From Podocnemis expansa (taxonomy: Eukaryota > Chordata > Testudines > Podocnemididae): a stretch of 64,000 nucleotides of DNA. A program made the position numbers and the translations under genes. Position 1 is the first letter of the stretch. Each line of letters opens with the position of its first letter. Location of the stretch: positions 53,605,902 through 53,669,901 of the forward strand of contig ML681963.1 of NCBI GenBank assembly GCA_007922195.1, read 5' to 3'. Positions 54,619-64,000 of this stretch are shown here, in pieces. Below the pieces are notes generated by a model. It worked only from the letters and a program-made list of their open reading frames with translations, was not told where the DNA came from and did not search any database.

Positions 54619-55991
54619 ATACAGTCTGCCCTTCTGGATAGGGACGGAGGGAGGGGAGTAATGTGCACCAGTAGGGGCTATAGCAATCTGGAAAAAAATT
54701 CCAAATTCCTCTTTGGTTGTGAGCTACCAGAAGTTTTATTCAGGTCTCCAGAGCTGACACGCTGATGCATTCACGTACTGCATCTTGCAGTTCACTAATT
54801 CTTAATTAATGATGCTCAGTTAAAGTTTGCAGCTAACTACAGAACAGAACAGGACTTCTTCAGTTTCTCTTTTCCTTAGGGTTTTGGTAGCTCTTAACCA
54901 GGTAGATGTGTTTGATATGTCTTGGGGGTGAAATAGAGTTGTGCCTGCTTTCAGTCCACAAACATTATTTCACATACACTTCCATATAGAAAACTTTAAT
55001 ATTGACCTAATAAGGACCTAAATGCTTATGGCAAAACAAACAACCTGATTCTCAGTTGTTGTAAATGTTTAATGAAGTCACTTGACCCAGTTTACACCTG
55101 CTGAGAACTGGAACTATGATGTTTGTGTTAAGCTTAAAATCATCTACTTACTGAGGTAGCACAGAAAAAAAATTTAAACTCTGTAGTCTCTCTTTTCATC
55201 TTCTAAATATGTCAGTCTAACATTTGTCACAAACCATAAAGAAGGAATATTATATGCAAAATTTTCCAACAAAAATTGCACTTTTTGGTCATAATTTTTT
55301 GAAAGATTGTCATTCTAAGAGTTGACTGAAAAACACGAAAAAATGTTTAAAAATTGATATTTTTTACAAAAAAGATTTCCATCAGTTATGCTGGCTTCAC
55401 ACCTGTTCAATATAATTCACTTCACTAAAGTGGGTCCTGATTTGCTCCAGTGTACCTAATAGCAGAATGAGGCCCCTGGTAACTTGTTACATTTGAGAGT
55501 CATCTGTGCAGTTGGAAGGAATGCCTCTGTTGCCTCATTCTGATTCAACCTTTTTATGTGGCATTTTGAAATCTAACCAGGGACATCATTAAAAAAAATA
55601 GATATGTTTGAGATCTCCCAGCTCATGTAAATTTGTGAATTCACCCTCTAGATTGTACTCCAATCCTGCCCCCTAGATCTACGGTGAGTCTTGCAACTGA
55701 ACAGTAGCTCCAAATCTCATTTTTGCAGCAGCTATTCTAGTCCTTTGGCAATGGCCTCATAACTAGTAGGGTTGCCATCTATATCACTGGGTAGAACAGG
55801 GCAGTAAAAGTTGTCAATTTTCTTCTTTAAATTTATAGGAGTGAAGAGTTACACAGTTTGCAACTCACCACTCCTGGAAAAAAAAAAGATAGCTCTGTCA
55901 ACACTCACATCTGGTCGCTCATTCAGCTATAATAGGATATACTTAATTATTTCAGCCTTCTGTCTATCTGTCAGGGCACCATGAAGAATAT
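54619..55991. other. unannotated DNA
   Basis: No gene. 55040-55110 is a copy of the ancient palindromic repeat (GATTCTCAGTTGTTGTAAAT...AGTTTACACCTGCTGAGAACTGG). The rest is AT-rich. Confidence 0.4.
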
Positions 55992-56001
55992 TTTTGATCT
56001 A

Positions 56002-56157
56002 CATTCCAAAGGGGTAGCCATGTTAGTCTAGTTCAGCAAAACAAACAAGGAGTCTAGTGGCACTTTTAAAGACTAACACATTTGATTTTCTCCCCCAAAA
56101 GCACATGCAATAAATACATTTGTTAGACTTTAAAAGTGCCACCAGACTCCTTGTATG
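56002..56157 (+). mobile_element. foldback element, copy 3, with 10-bp TSD
   Basis: CATTCCAAAGGGGTAGCCATGTTAGTCTAGTTCAGC leads into AGGAGTCTAGTGGCACTTTTAAAG, which pairs with CTTTAAAAGTGCCACCAGACTCCTT near the right end. TTTTGATCTA flanks both sides exactly (55992-56001, 56158-56167). Non-coding. Confidence 0.82.
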
Positions 56158-56429
56158 TTTTGATCTATTGTGCCAGTTTTTAATATGTAGCTGCTTTTAT
56201 TTACTGCATAATAGTTTATATTTTTTCTTACATTTTTCTTGTTTTCTGTTTATGTCTTTCCTTTTTAAACATTTAACTCCTGTAATCCACAACTCTCCAT
56301 CTTTTGCTGCTCTGGTCAGTTATGCAAGGGATGTCAAGTGCAGGTGCCATAACAGGTGTCAGGTGGCTGTGTAGCAAGTGATTAGAGCAAGGGATTTGGA
56401 ATTAGGTATTCCTGGCTTTTGAAGTGTCA

Positions 56430-56700
56430 GCATAGTTTGCTATCAGTAATAGTATTCCATCCAAGATCAGGATCTATAGTGTTAAGCTCTATGTTAATAC
56501 ACCGTAGGAGACAGCCCCTGCCCCAAAGAGATCACAATATATAGACAAGGCTAACAAAGGGTGGGAGAGCAAACAGAGGAACAGAGGAATGGAATAATTT
56601 GCCAAAGGTCACAAAGCACTTCAGTTGCTGCACAAGGGATAGAATCTAGGTCTTCTGATTTCTTGTGTGTTGCTCATTAGAACACAGTCTCTGCTCTACT
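56430..56700 (+). repeat. ancient L2/MIR-like repeat
   Basis: AAGATCAGGATCTATAGTGTTAAGC...GGAGACAGCCCCTGCCCCAAAGAGATCACAATATA...GCCAAAGGTCACAAAGCACTTCAG...ATAGAATCTAGGTCTTCTGATT is the common vertebrate repeat of this type, diverged. Confidence 0.6.
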
Positions 56701-56764
56701 ATCAGAGGGCGGAAATCTGGACTCCTCATTTCTACTCCTAGGCCTGGGAGGCAACTATGTTGTA

Positions 56765-57010
56765 AGCCTAGTTATAGCAAGCAACTAGTGTGGGAATCAA
56801 GATTTTTGGGTTCTGTCCCCAGATTTTCCATGTGCTCAGCAGGAAACCAGAGGCAAACCACTTAACTTACCCAGGCCAGAGAGAAGCCACTTAACTTATC
56901 CATACAGTATCCCTAGCTGTATAATGGACATAATAACTTCCAAGACTTCCCAGGGCTAATTTAATGTTTGCAAAGCACTTCTCAGTTCCTTGGTGCAGAA
57001 GTGTAATACA
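56765..57010 (+). repeat. MIR-like core-SINE
   Basis: GCAACTAGTGTGGGAATCAAGATTTTTGGGTTCTGTCCCC...CCACTTAACTTA...TGTATAATGGACATAATAACTTCC...TTTAATGTTTGCAAAGCACTT is the full core-SINE order. A short duplication of CCACTTAACTTAYCCA occurs at about 56858-56903. Confidence 0.68.
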
Positions 57011-58184
57011 TCCTTATTGCTGCTATTAGATATGCTGTACTTTCCAAAGACTCTAGTAGCAGTCAGATCAGAACAACCTTTGCTTTGGCTGTATATTCCA
57101 AGTGGCAGCTGCTATAAAGGAGACAGATGTTTTGTTACAATTTTAGTGGAACTTTAATAGTTTTGTGAGATCTTGGGGAACAGAGGGCTAAGGTCAGCAA
57201 CAAACTGCAATCTCCAGAGTTGCAGGAGTGATTTTTAACATGAGAAAAATGACTCTTTGCTAGTGCTGGGTAGAGCTAGGGAAAATATTGCAAAAGAAAA
57301 AAAAAGAATGTGTGACCATTTGTGTGATATAAAACCTCCAAACTGACTTGGTTAGTGTTTGCAGATCCCCTTTATCAGCCCTCCATGAACCATAGCAAAG
57401 ATTTGTCTGCAAGAATGTTCACAAAAATAGCTGATGCAAAGATGCCTGCAGATATAAGCATGTGCATCACAAGAAAGTGTTGTTAATTTCCTTTACGGGC
57501 ATTTAGGTAGTATGGCAATGTGCCAAGTCTGTGATGCCAGTACTAGTGGGCAGGAAACAGCAGAGAGGAGCTAGGCAAGGACTGAAATCCTGGCCCTGCT
57601 GGGGACATTTTTCCCATTGCTTTCAGGGGAGCTCAGGATTATACACTGAGCGTTTAGCTTCAACAGTGCAACCCAGTGGTATGGACATGGTTTACACTGG
57701 TGCAGTCTGATTTGTACCAGTACAAGTACTTGCTCCACAGTACAGGTATAGATTGTGTCTAGGTAAGAGAGTTATCATTCAGCTATACCAGTGGCTAAAA
57801 ACGACCAGGAAACAAAGCCCATGAATACTTTTCCGGAGGCAGAGCTGTAACGCTGCGTTTTCCCACCTGGTGCGTGTTCCGATCAGAACGCTCGCTTTCC
57901 CATTAGCAGTGCTTAGAGCTGGCACTGCAAAGCCACCCCTTTAATAGTGTGGCTCCATTGAGCTGCTTTGGCCTGCCCACAGCTGTGCCCCATCAGCCCC
58001 ACTGTAGTTACGGCTCTGTCTGGAGGTCCTGAAGTTAGTGGGGTTTGAATCCCATGGGCCTGAGATTCTGATTCTGCTGGTCTCTTGAGACCATGGTTCT
58101 GATCCATTGTGCACAAAACCCATCCCTTCCCAGTGCCTCACGGTGGCTTTGAATTCACTATTTCTAGCCCATGCCTAAGAGAAA
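57011..58184. other. unannotated DNA
   Basis: No gene or confident repeat recognised up to the CR1 truncation point. Confidence 0.4.
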
Positions 58185-60872
58185 TAAAATGACATGATTG
58201 GGATAACAGAGACGTGGTGGGATAGTTTGCATGACTGGAGCTCTGCAATAGATGGGTATAGACTGTTCAGGAAGGACAGGCAGGGAAGGAAAGGGGGAGG
58301 AGTAGCACTATATGTAAAGGAGCTCTATGACTGCTCAGAGCTTCATTATGAAAGTGGAAACAAGCCAGTTGAAAGTCTGTGGGTTAAGTTTAGAGGGGAG
58401 AGCAACAAGGGGGATGTTGTGGTAGGTGCCTGCTACAGACCACCAGATCAGAAGGAGGAGGTGGATGAGGCATTCTGTGGACAACTGACAGAAGTTTCCA
58501 GATCACAGGCCCTGGTTCTCATGGGGGACTTCAATTACCCTGACATCTGCTGGGAGGCCAATACAGCAGTGCACAGGCAATCCAGGAAGTTTCTGGAGAG
58601 TGTTGAGGACAACTTCCTGGTACAAATGCTGGAGCAACCAACGAGGGGCCTTGCACCTCTTGATCTGCTGCTCACAAATAGAGAAGAATTTATCAGGGAA
58701 GTAGAGGTCAATGGCAGCCTGGGTAGCAGTGACCATGAAATGATTGAGTTCAAGTTGATGATTAAAGGAAAGAAGGAAAGAAGCAAAACACAGACCCTGG
58801 ACTTCAGAAAAGCAGATTTTGTCTCCCTCAGGGAACTGATGGGCAGGATCCCTTGGGAGGCTGATCTGAAGGGGAAAGGTGTCCAAGAGAGTTGGGTGCA
58901 TTTTAAAGAAACCCTGCTAAGGGCACAGGAAGATACAATTCCGATAAGGAGAAAGCACAGCAAATGTGGAAGGCGCCCAGTGTGGCTTAACAGAGAGCTC
59001 TGCACTGAGCTGAAGCATAAAAAGGATGCTTACAGGAAGTGGAAGCTAGGACAGATGACTAAGGAGGCATATAAAGACATTGCTCGGGACTGCAGGGATA
59101 AAATCAGAAAGGCCAAAGGACAAATGGAGTTGCAACTAGCAAAGGATGTGAAGGATAACAGGAAGGGGTTCTACAAGTATATCAATAACAAGAAGAGGAT
59201 CAGGGATGGTGTAGGTCCCTTACTGAATGGGGCAGGCATCCTCGTGACAGAGGATGAGGAAAAAGCTGAAGTGCTCAATGCTTTTTTTACTTCAGTTTTC
59301 ACAAGCAAGGTCAGCTCCCAGCCCACTACACTAGGCACGGGGGACTGGGGAGAAGCAGAGAGGCCCTTGGTGACAGAAGGTCAGGTTAGGGACTGCTTAA
59401 AGAAACTAGATGTGCACAAGTCCATGGGGCCGGATGAACTGCATCCGAGGGTGCTGAGGGAGCTGGCTGATGAGATAGCAGTACCGTTGGCCATTATCTT
59501 TGAAAACTCGTGGCGAACAGGGGAGGTGCCAGAGGACTGGAAAAAAGCAAATATAGTACCTATCTTCAAGAAAGGCAAAAAGGAGGATCCAGGGAATTAC
59601 AGACCTGTCAGCCTCACCTCAATCCCTGGAAAAATCATGGAGCAGCTTCTCAAAGAATCCATCCTGAAACACTTGGAGGAACGTAGAGTAATCAGGAACA
59701 GTCAGCATGGATTTACCAAGGGTAAATCATGCCTGACCAACCTCATCGCCTTCTATGATGAGATGACTGGATTTGTGGATGCGGGAAGAGCCGTTGATGT
59801 GATATACCTTGACTTTAGCAAGGCTTTTGATACGGTTTCCCACAGCATTCTCATTGGCAAATTAAGGAAGTATGGGTTAGATGCATGGACTGTAAGGTGG
59901 ATAGAAAACTGGCTAGAACAACGGTTTCAGCGTGTAGGAATCAATGGCTCCATGTCAAGTTGGCGGGCAGTAACAAGTGGTGTGCCCCAGGGGTCAGTCC
60001 TGGGGCCAGTTCTGTTCAATGTTTTCATTAATGATCTGGATGATGGGATAGATTGCACACTTAGTAAGTTTGCAGATGATACCAAACTGGGGGAAACGGT
60101 AGACACCCTGGAGGGCAGGGACAGGATTCAGGGAGACCTAGACAAATTGGAGCAGTGGGCCAGGAGGAATCTCATGAGGTTCAACAAGGATAAGTGTAAA
60201 ATCCTGCACTTGGGATGAAAAAACCCCATGTACTGCTACAGGCTGGGGAGTGATCAGCTAAATAGCAGCACTGGAGAAAAGGACCTGGGAGTCATGGTGG
60301 ATGGGAAGCTGGATATGAGTCAGCAGTGTGCTCTTGCTGCCAAAAAGGCCAATGGCATACTGGGCTGCATCAGAAGAAGTGTTACCGGCAGATCGAGGGA
60401 TGTGATCATTCCCCTCTATTCTGCACTAGTGAGGCCACATCTGGAATACTGTGTCCAGTTTTGGGCTCCCCACTACAAAAAGGACATGGACAAATTAGAG
60501 AGAGTCCAGAGGAGGGCAACCAAAATGATCAAAGGGCTGGAGCACAAGCCCTGTGAAGAAAGACTGAAGGAACTAGGCTTATTTAGCCTGCAGAAGAGAA
60601 GACTGAGGGGGGATTTGATAGCAACCTTCAACTACTTGAAGGGTTGCTCCAAGGAGGAGGGAGCTCGACTGTTCTCGGTAGTAACAGAGGGCAGAACGAG
60701 AAGCAATGGCTTCAAGTTACAGCTGGGGCGGTCCAGGCTGGATATTAGGAAAAACTTCCTTACTAGGCGAGTGGTGAAGCATTGGAATAAGTTGCCTAGG
60801 GAGGTGGTGGAATCTCCATCTCTAGAGGTGTTCAAGTCCCAGCTGGACAAAACACTGACTGGGATGATCTAA
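58185..60872 (+). pseudogene. CR1 ORF2 endonuclease-reverse transcriptase, one nonsense codon
   Basis: The frame is open from about 58188 to 60872 except for TGA at 60216-60218. Endonuclease: IGITETWWD (catalytic Glu), [12 protein letters not shown] and [13 protein letters not shown] in residues 1-190. [77 protein letters not shown] and the active-site box KFADDTKLG, with all catalytic Asp present. The C-terminal domain ([18 protein letters not shown]...[16 protein letters not shown]...[22 protein letters not shown]) follows the stop in the same frame. In the 51.5-kb copy the corresponding codon is CGA, so the stop is a C-to-T change at a CpG. The missing N-terminus makes this copy immobile in any case. 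Confidence 0.93.
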
Positions 60873-60955
60873 TGGGAGTGGTCCTGCTTTTTTTGGCAGG
60901 GGGTTGGACTAGATGACCTCGTGGGGTCCCTTCCAACCCTATGATTCTATGAATC
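58185..60955 (+). mobile_element. CR1 LINE, 5'-truncated, youngest copy
   Basis: It runs from the start of the endonuclease domain to the CR1 3' UTR (GGTTGGACTAGATGACCTC...CCTTCCAACCCTATGATTCTATGAATC). The 5' UTR, ORF1 and the beginning of ORF2 are missing. No flanking TSD is evident, usual for CR1. Divergence is low compared with the 24-kb copy, and the reading frame is nearly intact. Confidence 0.95.
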
Positions 60956-61769
60956 TTTGCAAAGAACATCTCCAGTAATACATGATTATGCATCCTCCTT
61001 TGGTAGCTCTTTCCATTGCCTAGTTCAGTCTTAGTTATGAAGTACCCTAACACCAGGCCTTCTGTAGCTTATGAATGACTGCAGAATTTCTTTGCTCCTT
61101 GTGGACCACTGAGGATCAATCCTTATCCCCTTAAGATAGGAATTCTCACGCTGTATGAGATCAGGGATCCATTTTGCCCAATACACTGTCATCAGTAGTG
61201 ACCACCTTGCTGTTTCCCCTTTTTTCTCTAGCCCTGGATGTAGCTGGGCCTCTTAACTTCTTCCCCTGTGTCTTAATTTTCAGACCATTTCAAAACCAAA
61301 CAAGCCATGATGACTAAATCCTAGTGTAATTTGCTCCTTTTAATTGAACACAGTCTGCCCTTCTCTACTCAGAATCAGCATGCTGTTCAACTCCACTGCT
61401 TTCTCTTCTTGCTGCGTTAGGTGTGTGTTGCTGCCAGGGAATAGCATGTGCTAATCGTAGTCACAATAATGAGTGTTCACCTGTCGCCTTTTGCATGAGA
61501 ATCTCAAAGTGCTTAGAAAATGCACATTAATGAGTTCTCTCAGCACTCTGGTCCAATGAGATACTTGTGGGAATGATACATTTTGCAGAACAGGAGGGTA
61601 AAATGCAAGGGCAAAAGCGAGTAGGAACCCACAAAGTAAATCAATATCACAGTGGCAAACAGAACTCCAGTGTCCTAGCTCCTAGTCCTCTGCTTAAATC
61701 ACATTGCTTCCCTTAGTTAATTTGATCAATATGTTCTCTGCTAGTTAGGGCGGCTGTGACTTCATAGGT
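60956..61769. other. unannotated DNA
   Basis: No gene or confident repeat recognised. Confidence 0.4.
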
Positions 61770-61925
61770 TTTAGGGTCAGAAGGGGCCATTATGGTCATT
61801 TAGTTTGACCTTTCACATGACATAGGCCATACGTTTCACTCAATTGTTGCTGTATGAAACCTGACAACTTCTGGTTGAACTGAAGGATGAATTTTAGAAA
61901 GACATCTAGTCTTCGCTATCTCCCC
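61770..61925 (-). repeat. old CR1-family 3' end
   Basis: CATAGGTTTTAGGGTCAGAAGGGGCCATTATGGTCATTTAGTTTGACC...ACATAGGCCATACGTTTCAC...CTTCTGGTTGAAC...TTAGAAAGACATCTAGTCTT is the minus-strand 3' end of an older CR1 subfamily, like 31870-32255. Confidence 0.72.
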
Positions 61926-64000
61926 TGCCACCAAGAGACCAGACAGCTCTTGAGCCTAGCATGGCTGGTGATGAGGACTTTAACAGTTCTCTTTGCCACT
62001 ATCTGCCTTGCTTTAGTAGTGAGATCTGATGGGATGGCAGTCTAAAGTAACATGCAGGGCCCCTACAGCTATAGGTTTGCCTTTAGTGAAATACTAATGA
62101 AGAATGGAACCAATGACTTTAGGACAGAGCTAAACACTCAAGGATAGGCTCCTTTCCCCTCTTTTCATTTATATAAAATCCACCGCCTTCCTCTGTAACT
62201 TCTTCAGTTTTACATAAACACTTCCAGTCAAAAACCCAACAGCTCATTTCCCTATCTGCATTTGGTTCTGTCTGAATCAGGGATGGATCATCTGTCATGT
62301 ATGAAGCTCTGCTACTGCTGTAAAGCCAAGCAGTTGAACTAATAACAAAACAACCCAGAGCCTTACATTCCAGATCTTCATCTCCTTTCAGGAGTCAAGG
62401 TCTGTACAATAACTCTGACCTCCAGGACTATAATGTCAAGTCTTCGAAGTTTAACTCCTTATTTGCATACAGATTTCTCTGAGAACAGGTTTTTTAACCT
62501 TTTCTTTCTGTTCTGAGGTTTTCAATCCAGCTACTTTTTCAGATTTTTTTTTTTTTAAATCAGCTGCAATAAGGACTTTCTTAGTCAAGGTGAGATTTGT
62601 AGCACAGCATAGCCTGCTAGGAGATTGAAATGGCACAGGCTGGGGGTGGGAAATGTAGGGGGGAAAAGTCATTTCACCTAATTATTTTTTTAGATTATTC
62701 CAGTCCCTTTCTCATACTGTGCTGTCCCATTTACAAAGCCATGAGGGAGGGTGGTTTTGTAATAAACCACAAAAAGGGCAGCTCTGATATAAACAGCCCA
62801 TGAGGGATCTGGGCTAAAACTGCCAAGGAGATAAATGTTTCTCCAGTTTTCTTCCACACAAACACACACACAGCGACAGCATACACCAAAAGAGCATATG
62901 GTCCAAGAAAACCTTAGAGGACAAATTTCCTCCTTGCCTTGAAGCACAAGTATTTATTTTCCTTCCACTCACTTATTTCCTACTGCTTGGCCATGTGTGG
63001 GGGTCTTACAGCTTTGGAATGGACCTGTGTGAGTCATCTATTCTGATAAGCCAGATGGCTCCCTTAGGACAAAAGAAGATCCTCTTCATTGTACACCTGA
63101 ATGCAGTGCTACGGCAAGGAGGAGAAATCCTTTCCTGAGCCCAGTTGGTGATCAGCTTGTGCAATGAAATACAAGGACTGAGACCCTTCATAACTTCATT
63201 CTTGTCAGGGTAGCAACCCTTGAATGTCACTGCGCTGACTCGTATCTGACTTGTACCTGCCAAGTCATCTTTATAAAGCTCTTGTTTATATCTGGCATTT
63301 CTTTTCTTCCAAAGGCAGAGCAGTTCTTTGGGATGTACCAGTCCTTAGGGGGTAGGCTGCAACTTTGGTCACATACCCAAGGGAGCAAAAAGGAGCCTAA
63401 CCAGGCCTTACACGTGTGTGAGCACCCAGAAGTAAATAGATGCTCAGAGTCCATCTACTCTAAAGCTGGAGGCACAGTATGTATTGAGGCAGCTAGTCTG
63501 TGCTGCTACCCCTGCTGCTAATTGCCATATCACTATTTTTAGTGTGCAATCTTGATCAAAGCTAGTATTGCCATGTCCACCTGCGCTCGACATTCTCTGC
63601 CGCAGAGCATCTGGGTGAGGACTATGTGGAAGGGGTAGGGCATGAATAGAAGCTGTTTCCACCATTCTTTCTATCCAAGGTAACAATTGGGAATGGCTTC
63701 CATGGTCCAGTGGGACATTCCTGGGTCAAGGAAAAAGCAGAGAGTGTTTCCCTGTCTAGAGCTGCACCTGGGCTGGTGCAGAGGACACCCAACCCTTTAC
63801 TCAGGGTTCTGAGGACAATCTCAAGGGGCTAATGCAGCAGGGAGTAAAGTGACCTATTCATAGAACCCTGCAAATCCAGGGATATCTACTTTGTATCTAG
63901 AGCCATTTTGTGGATCAAATATGGATAGAAATTTTATCTCTGCTGGGCTCTACCTATGTGCAGAACAGCAGACAGCATTTCCAGCTGCCATCACAGCCAG
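61926..64000. other. unannotated DNA
   Basis: No gene recognised. Short poly(T) at about 62548 and a CACACA run at about 62860. Frames up to 85 codons are unremarkable. Confidence 0.4.

Noticed and set aside
1..64000. CRISPR arrays, operons, ribosome-binding sites or prophage
   Set aside because: The sequence is vertebrate; the direct repeats found are microsatellites, minisatellites and transposon ends, without spacer structure.

Overview
This window reads as non-coding, transposon-dense DNA of a vertebrate, most likely a reptile of the turtle/crocodilian sort. The pointers are CR1 LINEs ending in the CR1-type octamer-like tail (ATTCTATGA repeats), MIR-like core-SINEs, PIF/Harbinger MITEs rich in TTCGAA motifs, many short hAT elements, a DIRS-type retrotransposon, a Ty3/gypsy element and several solo LTRs. 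I found no convincing host protein-coding exon, rRNA or tRNA; every long open frame belongs to a transposable element, is its antisense shadow, or is a stop-poor GC-rich or tandem repeat.

Layout: 0-5.6 kb holds hAT fragments, an internally deleted Ty3/gypsy element with two short LTRs and a perfect 5-bp target-site duplication (TSD), and a 1.16-kb hAT element. 5.6-9.2 kb is featureless to my reading. 9.2-15.7 kb has a core-SINE, a Harbinger MITE inside a GA microsatellite, a 1.39-kb solo LTR, and a plus-strand DIRS remnant whose recombinase gene is split by a second solo LTR of the same family. 17.4-19.4 kb is a cluster of small elements. 23.4-26.5 kb holds two old plus-strand CR1 copies. 27-28.7 kb holds a Harbinger MITE and a degenerate 34-bp minisatellite interrupted by a solo LTR. 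31.9-36.7 kb has CR1 ends and a Harbinger MITE. 36.7-43.6 kb is a nearly full-structure minus-strand DIRS element (gag, RT, RNase H, tyrosine recombinase) carrying two hAT insertions. 43.6-48.2 kb has another hAT, a MITE, an ancient L2-like repeat split by a 1.15-kb solo LTR, and an AATAAA-bearing repeat also present near 18 kb. 51.5-54.6 kb joins a minus-strand CR1 to a Harbinger remnant containing parts of both Harbinger genes facing tail to tail. 58.2-60.96 kb is the youngest-looking CR1, open through endonuclease and reverse transcriptase except for a single nonsense codon.

No genes here act together as a host pathway. The interest is the insertion history: at least ten element boundaries can be fixed to the base by TSDs (3 bp for Harbinger, 8 bp for hAT, 4 bp for solo LTRs, 5 bp for the gypsy element, 9-10 bp for a foldback family), which gives a relative chronology. 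I saw no evidence of an undescribed multi-gene system. The least-explained items are the LTR family with differently sized U3 minisatellites, the foldback family with 9-10 bp TSDs, and a 20-bp perfect palindrome containing a paired homeodomain-type site.
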